In this document: in pieces, positions 1 through 12,459 of the stretch
Layout: the number at the start of each line of letters is the position of its first letter
Position numbering within the stretch: position 1 is the first letter of the stretch
NCBI GenBank assembly: GCA_000827265.1
Contig: KN834795.1
Span: 408,741 to 462,799, forward strand
Source of the DNA: Collybiopsis luxurians FD-317 M1
Taxonomy: Eukaryota; Basidiomycota; Agaricomycetes; Agaricales; Omphalotaceae
Length of the DNA: 54,059 bases
Direction of reading: 5' to 3'
The notes under the pieces: model-generated
What the model was told of the DNA's origin: nothing
Databases searched by the model: none
Seen by the model: the letters and a program-made list of their open reading frames with translations, nothing else
Translations under genes and position numbers: made by a program

Positions 1-362
1 TGGTGGAAAATGGTGCAGATGTGAATGCCCAGGGTGGCAAATATGGGAATGCACTCCAGGCAGCTGTGCAGAGAGGCAATAAAGCTGTTGTCAAGTTGCT
101 GCTTGAAAATGGTGCAGATGTGAATGCCCAGGGTGGTGAATATGGGAATGCACTCCAGGCAGCTGTGCAGAGGGGCAATATAACTGTTGTCAAGTTGCTG
201 CTTAAAAATGGTGCAGATGTGAATGCCCAGGCTGGTATTTATGGGAATACACTCTAAGCAGCTGCATTGGAAGGCAATGATGCTATTGTCAAGGTGCTGC
301 TTGAAAATGATTCAGATCTGAATGCCCAGGGCAGTATCTATGGGAATTTACTCCAGTGTTAG
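1..362 (+). pseudogene. Ankyrin-repeat protein, 3' part, decayed
   Basis: The reading frame entering from the left edge encodes 33-residue ankyrin repeats (99-bp DNA period) with the core ENGADVNAQGG.YGNALQAA and VVKLLL. This repeat style is common in fungal NACHT/STAND-type proteins, where the repeats form the C-terminal ligand-sensing part; no such N-terminal domain lies inside the window. The frame is stopped by TAA at 255-257, where the other repeats read CAG (Gln). The same frame then continues with recognisable repeat sequence to a second stop at about 360-362. The CAG-to-TAA change is two transitions, matching the CpG- and C-depleted character of the flanking DNA. Expression seems unlikely, although a truncated protein ending at 257 cannot be excluded. 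Confidence 0.8.
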
Positions 363-2600
363 ACCCTAACTGATTCTGCCTACTAATAACCTGCACCATC
401 ACCTAACCCTTCCTAAATGACATCATCCCTCTTTCTGGAGCCCAGTCATATACAATGCAATTCCTGAACATCTTGATATTTTGTTTTACCTCTGTGGTTG
501 CAACACATCCTTACTACCTATCTGTTGAATTACAATACCTCCAGTTACTACATGACTTTGTGATCACTTGTAACAATAGGTTGGAATTCCCTTGAACTGC
601 TGTCTGCTTGTCTAGCTGCTTTCTCATTTTACTTTCTTTTCTTGCAATCTTCTTTTGTTTGTTCTACATATATTTACTCATTCTGTTTAGTGTCATTTGG
701 ATCTTGATTGAGCTCTGAGTTGATACTTTCAAACTTACATAGTTCTGAAGTCACACCTATGACTTTATTGCTGCTGTTGCCTTCTGCCTACTGGTACTTC
801 AAGTTACTGTCTGTCAGCAGTCACTTACCCTTACTCAGTCATGTTTGCATCTACTCCATGCATTTCTCATATCCAAATGTGCCTATTGAACCACTCATAG
901 CTACCTCTTACATGTGGGTCCTTGTGGAACCCTGCTATTAAACCACTACATCAGGAAACAGGACCTACAGCCCAGGCTGCCAGGAGCCACCCTGGAAATT
1001 ATCAGCAATCTCAGGATATTTGTGCATCCTAAGGATACATCAGGAAAAAGGCCCTATAGCCTAGGCATATATGGGTTGTTATGGGTTATCCTCAGGCAGT
1101 TTAAGGCTTCTCAGGAGTCCTAGGCTACATAGGCTCCCCAGGATGTGTCAAGAATTGAACATTTACATGAACAATTCTGACAATATCAGCAAAAAATACT
1201 ACCAGCCTAGGCCAGCCAGGAACTCTCTTGGGCTGTCTGGGTATCCCAGACTGATCAGGCACACCAAGGACACTAGGTTCCCAGGGCACACCCCACCCAT
1301 ATGTTGTATTAGCCTAGAGTGCAATAGTTGCCTTCAGTTTCCACTGGAAAGTCTCAAAGATTTTTGAAGAAGCATAAGCAACCAAAGTATGACTGTAAAG
1401 CAGAGAATCTACTTTCCTATCTCTTCAAATTACTTTACATGCAGCTATAGTAATGCCAGAGAACTTCATTGCATCTTTGAACAGCAATTAAATGATTTAC
1501 CTTTGAATCAAACTAGTCCAGGATTACTCACACTGCACTTGAACCCATTGCAGTGGAGGCTCTCTCAAAATGAAGTAATGATCTTTCATTACTAACTGGT
1601 AGGTATTAGGAAGAGTTACTGGGTGTCTTAAGTTAGCAAAGACTGCTCTTGGGAATACTGAAACCCCTAGAAATCTCTGGCAGGTGTTACATATAAATAA
1701 GGCACAGGTTTATTCCCAGAGAACCTCAAATCTCATCACAAAAGCCAGTCCAAATTCAAATTCATCTCAATCAGTTCATTATACACTTTCACTTTTATCC
1801 AATTAGGCACAATATTTCATTAAACTGTAGCTACGATACATCAATTCCAGCTGCAAATATATCGAAAATGGCACAAGCAAAACTCTTAAATTGAAAGTGA
1901 CCTATGGCAAATTAATGAGAATGATATCAGAGATATTGAGAACTCACACAACCTGTAATAATCCTGCAAATAAGAAACTACAATGGCTCAGCTGCTGAAG
2001 GTGCATCTTTGGGGCTGTTTGCCTGCATGTTGTTTACACTTTCACCATTGGGACCAGCCAGCTTTGGAGTTGACAAATGATTTGAAGTCACTAATTCCAG
2101 CCCAAGGGTGTTCAAAGCATTGTAATTATATGTTTGCAGCAGAATGGGGTCAGGGCCAGCGGTGCTATAAGCATCAACTGAGTTATTTCAAACAGAGTAA
2201 GATCAACAAGAACCTACATCATTTCTGAGTATATGAAAGTTTGGACATGATCAACATAAGCTGGAGCCTTCACCTGCAAGGTCACAAGTGTAGAGTTGAT
2301 TGAACAATAGCTAGGGAATGTTCAGCTACATGCAAATAGTCAGAATAATAAACAAAAACACACTGGGATAAAAGATTGGAGATCGAAAATTCACTTTTGA
2401 CTTTATACTCAGGTGTGTACTCTCCAAGTGAATACCAGATCTACATAGGGAATTCAGTCATATAAAGAAGTGAAGTGATATCAAGGCATATCAAAGTTGC
2501 AACCATGGCAATGAGCAGAGGAGGAATACATTTCAAATGCCTCAAATGTGTGACCAGCAATTCATCCTGCTTTGGTCTTCCATCAATGAAATACCCTTGT
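363..2600. other. Gene-free decayed DNA
   Basis: I see no supportable gene here. The sequence is AT-rich, almost free of CpG, and contains only short open frames without recognisable motifs. A segment at about 950-1330 is described separately as a CCTAGG/CCAGG-rich repeat. The rest is probably old transposon-derived DNA, an inference from the CpG loss and the neighbours. Confidence 0.5.
950..1330. repeat. CCTAGG/CCAGG-rich degenerate repeat
   Basis: The stretch carries a high density of short, often self-complementary words such as CCTAGG, CCCAGG, CCAGG and TCCTAAGGA. Examples are the two gccTAGGC-type sites near 1060 and 1210 and several 'ccaggaac'-like words. Similar segments occur at about 12120-12360 and 13490-13720. 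I know of no named element with this composition. Confidence 0.4.
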
Positions 2601-3560
2601 AAGAGTAAGCCAAGCAAGGGGTTCTTGAAGGGAACACCATTTGATTTACAGTAAGTTGAATGGTCACTATGTTCCTATTAAGTCTTACCTTCTATTGACC
2701 TTTGTTTTGTTATGATTCCCCACTTCATTCCCTTTTAGCTTCTGGCTCTACAAAGAGTGAGCCTTTCTGTTCTTTCCCCTTAAGATAAACCTTACTCTGT
2801 CTATAGATGCCTCTCCCAACTGCAAGGACTTAAATGACTCAGAGCATGACTTTTTGGATGACATGAAGCCCAAGGGATCTGGTAGGCTTTACTTTCCTTG
2901 TGCACCTTCACTACCTCCCCATGTTTGAAGGCAAAGAGAAGAGTCTCAATGAAGAGTATTATTCAGGTAAAGAGAACAACCAACCAGATATTGGAGTGAA
3001 TGACCAGGTGGGTATTTGCTCTCAGGGCTCTTCCCTTCATTGACAGGTACTGTTATAGGTCATCATCACAGATGCTATTCCAATCTCCAAGGAAACTGAC
3101 AGACAAAAGAAACACACAGGCTACTGCAAGACACTCCTAACCAATTTTGAGGAAGAGAAGATGCCTCTGTTTGCAAAGTGATGTGTTTGAGAGTCCACTT
3201 GCCTAGTCAACATGTTCCCCAAGGAATCTGGGTTTGCTTGGGATACCTTCACTGATGAAATAAGATGGGTGGCAGCTGATGGTGATGGTGAAGAGCTTTT
3301 AGTGACTCTAAATAAGATTTAAAAAAATCTGGTGTCCTGCAATCATTTACTTCATTTTGTATGTCCTTACCTTTCCATCCTTGTTCTCACCATCTCACCC
3401 ATGCATCTGAGATGAATTATGGTGCCCCCACCATCTGTTTCAACCTCAGCAAAGAAGCACAGATTTGAACAGCACAATATTTTGGGATCCCAGAAACTCT
3501 TGCACCTGATGAAGTCATTGAGTGTTGACTTCCAATTTTGGTTATACTAACTGAGAACTG
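2600..3560 (+). pseudogene. Unidentified decayed multi-exon gene
   Basis: On the plus strand there are coding-like pieces separated by intron-like blocks ('ttacag|gtaagt', 'cccttttag'). Open pieces include one reading DSEHDFLDDMKPKGSG near 2835-2885 and one of about 80 residues at about 3060-3320 containing KKHTGYCKTLLTNFEEEK and FAWDTFTDEIRWVAADGDG, with internal stops. I do not recognise the family. It may be a transposon cargo or host-derived gene; the multiple stops argue against function. Confidence 0.3.
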
Positions 3561-4144
3561 ATGTGATTTAGAGCTCTACTGTCAATTGACTGCTGAAGGA
3601 TTATTGTTCTTGAGGGTATTCTCATATTCAGATGCCTTGTCAGTCATCTCTATGTCATGTAGAATAAGTGTACAGTATGATAGTGGATGTCAGCACAAAC
3701 TCTGGTTTTTCCCTTCATTTGTGATGAAGGAGGGAGCTGGGACATGGATGAATGGATGGTGGGTGTGCCACCTTTAAAAAAATCTTTCAAAACTTTGTCA
3801 GCACTGAGCTTGACATGCTTGGAGGTTGGCACTGTGATATTGGAAGATTGAAAGGGAGTGAGGGCACTTTGTTTCCCCATACTATAGTACTAGAAAGAAT
3901 ATGGAGAAGGTAGCTTGACAAGCAACATGCATGGAAGTTGAAATTTATAACAGAACATCATGTGTTCCTTGATTGGTATCACATGCTAGAGATTTCCTAC
4001 CATTCAATAGTGCTGTACAATTTATATATTAGTAAATATTTTGATATATGTATTTACTCTGCAAATTGTTAACATGGAAAGATGGACATTTGTCCAGGAT
4101 ATTGGCTGTGTTTCACAATGGATCCCAGGTGATTTGGCTAGATG

Positions 4145-5788
4145 TCAACATACAGACTTTTCAGAAATGACTACACTGTAGGTAGGAGGCAATAAATGGA
4201 TTCTCTCATCTAGTTCCCAACTCCCCATGACCTCTTGCACCCACTCTACAAGATGTTTAGCCACCCCTTGATACAGCTGATGAAGTATGTCTGGAGTAAT
4301 GCACCTGTGTATATCAGTCAGTGGAAAAGTAGCCCAGAAGGGGTCATAATTCCCTCCAGTGACATTGTTCTCCATGCAGCAGGCATAAACAGTGCTTGCC
4401 TTTGGACCAGGCTGCAGTGCTGATGCTCTTACTGCACCATCTCCTCTGTCCATTTCAACCCCATTTCCATCTAGATCTCCAGCAGCCTTGAGCGAGGCTA
4501 AGACAATTGCCACAGATTGATAGAAAATTTCATAGTTGCATAACCTCGGCTCTGATTGTAATAACCCTTGCTTTGAGACCTTATTGACAGGAAGGTATGC
4601 AATCAGGATATATGCTCAGGAATTTTGTTTACATCAAAGAGCTTTTGGGATATTCCCCAACCTGAGATATACGGGGTACACCAATTTCCCCTGAGAAGTT
4701 TGTAAGTTGTGTTTTATCTGAAGCAATGATAACAGGTGTGATTGTCCCTCCAGGAGAAATCAATTGCTTGGGCAGAAGGTCAATAAACTTAGCTGGAAGA
4801 GAAGAGGAAAATGGACCTGGGCTGCATTCCAGAAGCCACCAGTCCACATCTCTGCATACATTCTCTCCTCCTTGGTCTGTTTTTGACTTTGAAACATCTT
4901 AGCTGGCTTGTATACAAGGTCATTAGCAAATGGCAGATCTCCCCACCAGGCCTTAATTGCCTCCAATGGATCTCAATAATGTATTGTAAAAAGCTCATTG
5001 GGACAATCTTTGAAAGAAAGGCACTTCATGTACCACTGGCCATCTTATTCTGGGATGGCATCAACCATTTGAGCATGAACTTAATATTGGAATAAAATAG
5101 TTCTAGGCATTCTTTGACCTGTTATTGAACTCAGCTCAGTTATAAATCATGATAATCTCAAAGGCAGTACCTTTGGAATATTCAATAGACAATTAAATGT
5201 GGTCTGGGATATCTTTTCCTGTACTGCCCATTGAGCTATCTCCTAATCCAAGCAGGACTTGAAAGGATGGTAGCCACTTTCCACAGACCCATCCTTTGCA
5301 AGAAGTGATGTCCAATGGCTCTGAATCAGAGGCTCAGATTGAAGGACTGCCCCAGCAGAGTTGTACCACTGCCATGTCCAGTTTTGCACATCATCATCAA
5401 CTAGTGTATTGCAATGGGCTGCAGTAAAAGGATCAAACCCTGTCACTTCCCCCTCAGCAATATCATCAAGATTGGGACTTGGAAGAAAATTGAATACTTC
5501 ATCTACTTCCACACCACCAAGAAGCTCTTTCATGACTTCCATCAGGACCTTCTCATTGATCTCATCTTTACAGTCTTTTACCAATTTGGCAGGGCTGCTT
5601 GTAATGCTTGCCGAGTCATTGTCATTGTCAGTATCAATAGTTGTTGCAGCAGAAGAAGGGAGGTCATTGCTGTCCATGTCATTGACCTGTGCAAATGGAG
5701 CCTCAAGTATAGGAGGGTAATTGGACATCAGAGAAAATAGACTGAGCTTTAGGTCAACTAGGATATGGCAATATCCTGAGGTAACCAA
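4145..5788 (-). pseudogene. Plavaka (CACTA-like) transposase, copy 1, truncated
   Basis: Read on the minus strand, pieces appear in the order of a Plavaka transposase: an acidic N-terminal segment and YHPFKSCLD (5788-5243); WWGDLPFANDLVYKPAKMF and MWTGGFWNAAQ (about 4966-4830); PVIIASDKTQLTNFSGE (about 4730); then [17 protein letters not shown] and [19 protein letters not shown] (4513-4145). The pieces lie in different frames, with stops between them. Compared with copy 2 at 9.8-12.1 kb, about 60 residues are missing before GGNYDPFW, namely the segment that in copy 2 holds WPILAAYVADYP and the CPKC knuckle. Everything after the LHQLYQGV block is also gone. Plavaka proteins are DDE-type DNA transposases; this one cannot be functional. 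Confidence 0.85.
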
Positions 5789-5875
5789 GGAAAAGATAAT
5801 ATACTCAGCAAACCTCAGCTAACCTCAGCTAACCTAGGAAAAGATGATATCCTTGGCAAACCTCTGGTAACCAAG
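5757..5875. repeat. Short local tandem duplication
   Basis: A block reading roughly TAACCAAGGAAAAGAT.ATAT..CTCAGCAAACCTC is present twice in degenerate form, and the decamer AACCTCAGCT is repeated between the copies. The block lies just upstream of Plavaka copy 1. Confidence 0.5.
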
Positions 5876-6599
5876 GTAATAGCCTGATTCAGAATGCATA
5901 ATAATACAAAATTGAGTTTAAAGTATCTTCAAACAGTTTCAATGATAGAGGTGAATAATTAGTATTGGTCATAATCCATTCATTGCAACTACAGTGACAG
6001 ATTGAGCATCAACTATAACTTTACATAAGAATGTCAAGTGAAAGTATCTGAAAACTGGATTTTAGATCTACTACTGCTAAGGGAATAAATCAACTTTGGC
6101 AGGCTGCTCATTTCATAGTAAGGCGCTGCATAGACAGTATCTGAGCTTTTCAAGTCAGAGATGATATGGTGGAATACACAAAGTACATAGTAGTTGTTGC
6201 GTCTGGGAGTTGGTATATGTGAACCAATCAAAGAAAAAAAGAAAATGAATGTCAAAGCCCACTGCACTGATTCCTGTCTGACAGCATCAATAACCAGTTA
6301 TGAACTTGGTTAAGTTGGTTGCCCAAGACTTCAACCAAAGTAAAATCCTCCCATTTGATTAGAAGTGAATGATCCCAGCCTCTCGAAGGATACCGGGATT
6401 TGTATTCAACCCTTGAGCATTGCTGAATGTGAGATTTAAAACCATTTACTTCAATTCTGTGGAGAACATTGTTATTGAAGACTAAAGACATCAAAGGGAA
6501 CACTGGAGCTCAGTACTTGAAGTAATATGCATCAAAGTCAGCCTCCTAGTATTGAAGTATAGGCACAGCCATGTACTAATGTGTTCATGGGATTGCAAG

Positions 6600-9500
6600 A
6601 CTCCAACAAATTTCATTGCCCAAGTTATCTGTTGAGCACCACTCATCTACATCTACAACTTTGTTTTGGTGGATAATTCCATGGAAGGCATCTTATGTTC
6701 TCTCCTTCAACACCACTAAATGGGAGAACTACAATCAGTAGAGAATGCCCCTGCAGCAAAGTGGTGTAGGTAGCTGCAATACCAGATGTAAAGGCCAGTA
6801 CTACATACAAAGCAGCCGGAGAAGCCAGCCTCTCAGTATGCAGGTTTAGAGTAACACCCTTGAGACTACAAGAGAAAAAGACATTCATTCTCTTTGTCAC
6901 TAATAGATGGATGATAAATTTACCTTTGGCTAGCCACTTTGCCACTTATACTATCAGCAACAATGACAGGTTTGGCCCTCCACACCTTCAAAACCAATGA
7001 CCTGACCTTTGATTTCATGCAGCCATTAAAGTAAGCATCTTCTCAGATGGAGATATAGGGACATTTGTATGCCCAGCAGTAAGTATAGGCTGAAAAGGTG
7101 GGTCAGAGATAAGATTTACTGGTAAATAGTTTGACCTACACAGGTCTCAATATCATCTCAACTTCCTGAGCTGCTCAGGCCCAATGAGGAAAGTTGGGAT
7201 TATCCAAAGCCTTTTCATCTACTGGCAGGAAATAACCCAATCTGGCTAAAGAAGCCAGCCTCTGTTGATCAAAATATACAAAGATCCATCAAGTGAGTTC
7301 ATGTTATGTGCATGAGAGATTAGCTTCTCAATGTGGCCATTAAACACTTGCATATTGAGGAGAAATACCAGATGTGAAGTCAGCACTCCACTTGAAGCAA
7401 CCAAATAAGCCTCTCCATATGGATGGTTAGGGAAATCCAATGAGACTGCGAGAGACAAAAGTGTTCAGGCAAACTTGTTACTAGTATACTGATGTGGAAT
7501 ATACCTTGGACAATGTCGAAGCTACCTTTACACATTCATCTGCATTGCTTACAATAATAAGTTTGTTTCTTGACACTCTCCAAGTTCAATGACTGGAAAT
7601 TCAACTTGGTGAAGTGGCTGAAGAAGCCAGCCTCTTTAAATCAAGGTATAGCAACATTCTTATACTCACCAGTAAACACAAGCTACAAAGAATAGTCAAA
7701 TATATGAATTATGGGTAGATAGTTCAATTTCTTACCTATGCTGGTCAATGACCTCATGTCTTCCTCAGCTGCACAGACCTGATGAGAAGAGTCAGGATGT
7801 TCTAAAGTCTTGTCATCCACTCGCAGGAAGTAACCAGAGCCAGCTAAAGAAGACAGCCTCTATCAATCCTCATCCAGTTGTAGCAGACCAGCTAGAGAAG
7901 CCAACCTTTTGCCAATCAAAATATATGTAGATTCATCCAATGCATTAGTTCATCATGTTGGCATGTGAGAGAGAAATTGGGCTTCATTAAATTGAGCAAT
8001 ATGGTTATTGAACACTTGTGCAATGTGTAGCAATGCCAAACACAAGACCAACACTCTGTATGAATCAGCTGAACAAGCCAGGTGCTCCATATCAACATTT
8101 GAGGAAATCTGAGGAGATAGCAAGAAGCAAAGATGTTCAGACAAATTTGTTGTTAGTATATTAATGAAGAATGAACCTACAACAATCTTGAAGCCATTTC
8201 CCATTGCATCTGTATCACTTACAATACAAAGTCATTCCTCAACACTTTTGGATTCAATGACCCAAAATTTGACTTGATAAAGTGGCTGAAAAAGCCAGCT
8301 TCTCAAGATCAGTATAATGACATTCATATACTTCTTGGCAAATATGAGTTATATAAGGCTGCTCGATGATATCAATTACAGTGATTACAAGTAGACAGTT
8401 CAAGCTCACACCTATGATGGTACAGGATTGTTTGAAGTCAAAGAGCTCATCCAATTGCAGCAGCAAACTTGAACTAGCTAAAGAAGCCGGTCTCTAACAA
8501 TCAGAGTATGCAGAGACCCACTAAGTGTGTTTGTGCCTCAAGCTATCACATGGTAGAGATTGACTTTGATCTTGCACATTGAAGGGCAATGCTAGACATC
8601 AAGTTAGCACTCAACTTGAAGCAGCTGAACAAGCCAGCCTCTCGGTTTGGAAGGTTAGAGAAATCCAATTAGACTGCAAGAAACAAAAGTGTTAAGGCAT
8701 ATTTGATACTAGATATCAATGTAAAATTCACCTTGCACAGTCTCAAAGCCCCCTTTCCATTCATCTCACTTGCCCCTCAACACTTTTGAGCTCAATAACT
8801 CAAGATTTGACTTAGCTAAAAAAGCCAGCCTCTCAAGATCAAAGCACAGCAGCATTTGTATACTTCCTGTTGAATACAAGCTACAAAAGGGCAGTCAGAA
8901 ATATGGATTATGGGTAGATAGTTTGAGTTCTTACTTTTGCTGGGATCAATGTCATATTGTCCTCCTGGGGTGCCTAGGCCTGAACCAAGCCTCACCAAAG
9001 GTTAAGGTTGAATGAACAAGCCAGAATTTTGATAGCATCTACTCAAAGCTTGTCAGATATGTAATTGTGTGAGTAAAACCAGCTAACATACCTATGACAA
9101 TTTCCAAGGTGTTTCCCCAATGTTGCTTACTCCTCAACAGTCATATTGGACTCTCATTGCATAGCTGCTAATCTTGCAGAAACACTACTCTAACTGAAGA
9201 CCAATAAGTCAGGGTTGCTCAAAGTCCTCCAGTACAGTGGACTTGAACCAGCCAAAGAAGCCAGCCTCCACCATAAAGGATGCTGGTTTGAGCTGTCACA
9301 TGTGAATAATTGGCTTCAATTTGGTGAATAATGAGGTGCTTGGAGACTGGCACAGCGAGTAGCAATGCTAGACATTGGGTCCAGTACTTCACTTCAGCAG
9401 CTGTAGAAGATAGCCTCTCAGTATGGACACTTAGAGAAATCCAATGACACTGTAAGAAACAAAGATGTTCAGCCATATCCATTACTAGTAGATAGATGAA

Positions 9501-9600
9501 GAATTTATGTTTCGCTAGTTGAAAGTCATTTTGCTATTTATCAATTGATATCAGTCACAAAGACACATTTGTCCCTCCACTTGCAAAACCAATGACCCAA
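6600..9600. repeat. Degenerate tandem array, long units (~550-780 bp)
   Basis: Two marker blocks recur in the same orientation. The first is 'AAGAAGCCAGCCTCTC' and variants, at about 6818, 7250, 7622, 7850, 8290, 8485, 8620, 8820, 9256 and 9405. The second is 'GAGAAATCCAATGAGACTGC..GAAACAAA' and variants, at about 6848, 7430, 8105, 8657 and 9433. The second block gives a higher-order spacing of about 555-780 bp, so about five units. Further shared blocks ('GGGTAGATAGTT', 'CAACACTTTTGA') support the same units. The array fills the space between the 3' side of Plavaka copy 2 and the 5' side of copy 1, and one related unit lies at 14.5-14.96 kb on the other side of copy 2. It could be transposon subterminal repeat material or an eroded repeat-containing gene. 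No coding function is visible. Confidence 0.65.
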
Positions 9601-9799
9601 CAAGGTCAACTAAACAAGAAAACTGGTCAGACAATTTGGTTACTCCTGATAGATAGAGTGTGATCTTTACTTGATGCCAGACATCCAGTGACTGGAAGAG
9701 AAGAGGAAGTTCTAATGCTTTCTTTCAGGTCTTTCAATTGGGAGATCATTAAGAAAGAGTTTCAGGACATTGACAAACATCAGTGCATTGTGCATGACA

Positions 9800-12103
9800 G
9801 CAATTCAAGCAAGGCTTTTCTTAGGTTCTGGAGCACACTTGGCCAATTGGATGACATTCTTGAACAAGTCTGCTCCTTCATCCACATCCATAGCATCCTT
9901 GCATACAATGCTTTTTGCAGTGACCACTTCATCATCATCATTCTTGTCAATGACTATTGGAGGGTCATCAACTTCAACCACCACATCTTCTGGTTCAGAG
10001 GCCAAGGTAGTGTCAGATGTCCACTGCATAAAAAAATTAAAGGATTCAATCTTCTCCTTTCTAGAGAGCCAGGTGACCATCTTGGGAAAATGGTCTCTCT
10101 TGTTACTCACTCACCAACCCTCTTTGGAAAAATCAATGTCGAGATGCTTGAATGTCTCCATATTGTAGTTGTCAGTTGTTCCCATGCAACCAAATAGACA
10201 AAGTGTAGTGTAAAAGAGAGAGTAGAATTTTGGAATGTTGAAGTCCACCCAGATGCAAAAAGCAAGAAAGAAATTTCAGTTATCATGCTAGGACTGGAGC
10301 GCAGTTATCATATATCCCAAAGTTGTACCATCATGAGAAGGATACTGTGCCAGATGAATGAAATCCAGAATACTGCGACAGGCAACAATACATTTTGGGT
10401 CAACCCTGCCAGCCAGACAAACCAGAAAGATTTTTGCAAGGCTTTTCCTTTCTGGACCCCTTACATGGCTGAGCCCAAATATACCATTTTTAAAATGGCA
10501 GACACCAAACACTGGAGGAAGGGAGAGGACTTGAGAATCAAACTCTTCTTCAGTCATAACAGCCTGTATCCAAGATATTAAGTGTTTGAAAACACCCTGG
10601 TACAGCTGATGCAGTACATCAGGAGTGATGATGTCATGGATATCATATAAAGGGAAATCTGTCCAAAATGGAGTATAGTTTCCACCAGCAATGTTGTCTT
10701 CCATAGTGAGAGAATGAACACCACTTGGACTCTTCCCATTAGATTGGGCTTTCTTGATTATTTCTAATGTCCAGCTTAAAGTGCAATCCTTGCTGCACAT
10801 GGTATTACCAAGATCATTAGCTTTTTGGTGGCACTTTGGGCATGCTCCATACTTTGTGCAAGTGACCAGGAACTGCTTGGGATAATCTGCAACATAGGCT
10901 GCAAGGATGGGCCATACCAGGTGTGTTTCACCATTACCCACAACCATTCTAACACCACCTTTCATAGGGTGTCCTGCTTCCTTGAGAGTGGCTAGAACTT
11001 CCACCATTGAACAATGAAAAAGCTCATAATTTTGCAGTTTTAATGTTTGCTTTGAATGTCCACTTCTGGCTATCTTGTTGACAGAAAGGTAAGCAATGAG
11101 CATGCAAGCCTGCAAGTTAGGCTTTCATCAAAACACTTTCAGTATGTTTCCAATGGTAAGGTATACAGGATATGCTGCTTTCCCCCCAGTGAAATAAGTC
11201 AGTTGCATCTTGTCTGATGCAATTATGACAGGAGCAAGGGTAGCACCAGCTGGAAGCTGGTCCTAAGTATGCCAGAGGATGAGAAAAAGTTTAAGGACCA
11301 ATCAATATCCATGTACTTGAGTGACATTCCACATAATACCTGACCACATCCCATGGAAGATTTGACTGTTGTGAGAGCAATCACTGTCCTGAAAATATTT
11401 TCCAGGTTTGTAAACTAAGAGATTGGTAAATACAGGATCCCCCCAAAGCCCCCAGATTGCCTCAACTGGGTTCCTGTGATGAACAGTGAAATATTCATTA
11501 GGTTGGTCCCTGAACAACAAGCATTTTGTGAACCAGGGGCCACATTGATCAAGGATCTGGTCTACAAAATTGAATATAGACCGGGAGTCACTGAATGAGA
11601 GTCCTAGCCAGTCTTTGAGCTGGCAAAGCATTACCAAACCATAGGAGATATGTGAATTTATTACTGCCTCACCTGGAGGATTTTAAGGAGGTGGTTAAAT
11701 GCTCCTTGGGTGATTTTCTGTCTAACTGCCCATTGTGATACCTCCCAGTTAAGGTGGGATGAAAACAGTTTATAGCTTTTGTCAACCAAGTGTGTATTTT
11801 TACCAAAGAGTTTCTCCCAGCACTCATGTTGGTTAGGCTCTGGCTGTGAGTTACAGACTTTCCTGCAGTTTCATTCCAATCGACAACATGTTCTTCTGAG
11901 GGATCATAAAGTTGGCAAGTAGCTGAAGAAAACAGCTCATCTTTGTGACCAGGAGAAATATCTGGTAAATCAGGAAAATCAGTCCAAAACTGAGTGAGAT
12001 CTGTTTTGTGCATCAGGCCAAGGTCCTTCTTGATGGAATCCATGACTTCTTCAACCAACATCTGAAAAAAATACCTTATGCATATGCTCCCATAGGTTTC
12101 CAT
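9800..12103 (-). pseudogene. Plavaka (CACTA-like) transposase, copy 2, nearly full length but broken
   Basis: On the minus strand the blocks run in family order. An N-terminal part, FWTDFPDLPDISPG and the Asp/Trp-rich DWNETAG segment, lies at 12103-11669. NPVEAIWGLWGDPVF, LVYKPGKYFQ and MWSGIMWNVTQVHG lie at about 11500-11320. A 'PVIIASDK'-like piece lies near 11230. The longest open piece (11115-10288) carries WPILAAYVADYP, CPKC, GGNYTPFWTDFPLYDIH and [15 protein letters not shown]. After a stop, GTTDNYNMETFKHLDIDF, SKEGW and KRDHFPKMVTWLSRKEK follow (about 10200-10020), then an acidic tail to about 9805. Several frame changes and stops separate the pieces. DDE DNA transposase; inactive as it stands. 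Its probable N-terminal finger segment lies at 13.7-14.2 kb. Confidence 0.88.
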
Positions 12104-12119
12104 GAAGTGGCATCAGGGT

Positions 12120-12360
12120 TTCCCCAGTAGGACTGGGTTGCCAGGGTTGCCCTGGCACCATAGGAAACTTCAAGAGGCCCAAGGACACCCCCCCCCATTT
12201 TTGTGGCAACTGAAACAGGCTGAAAGCTTACATGGTGCACTCAGTCAGTTTTAGAGATAATAAAAGATCCCTGGGGATCCCTGGAGCATCCTAGGACATC
12301 CTGAGAATCTTTAGGGACCCCTGAATAGTCCTAAGGATGACCTGAGATCAAGGAATATTC
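12120..12360. repeat. CCTGGG/CCTAGG-rich degenerate repeat
   Basis: This is a run of short words such as 'tccctggggatccctggag', 'catcctaggacatcctgaga' and 'ttgccagggttgccctggc'. It resembles the segments at about 950-1330 and 13490-13720 and flanks the left side of the purine tract. Confidence 0.4.
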
Positions 12361-12459
12361 TTAAACATATATTGATAAATCATATTGTTCTTGCATACTT
12401 ATTGTAAATCAAGCAAAGATATATATTACTGATGATATACATTACAGCAAGTATCATTC

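Noticed and set aside
5361..5740. Plus-strand open frames of ~110-120 codons
   Set aside because: They overlap the minus-strand Plavaka N-terminal region, which has family motifs; the plus frames have none.
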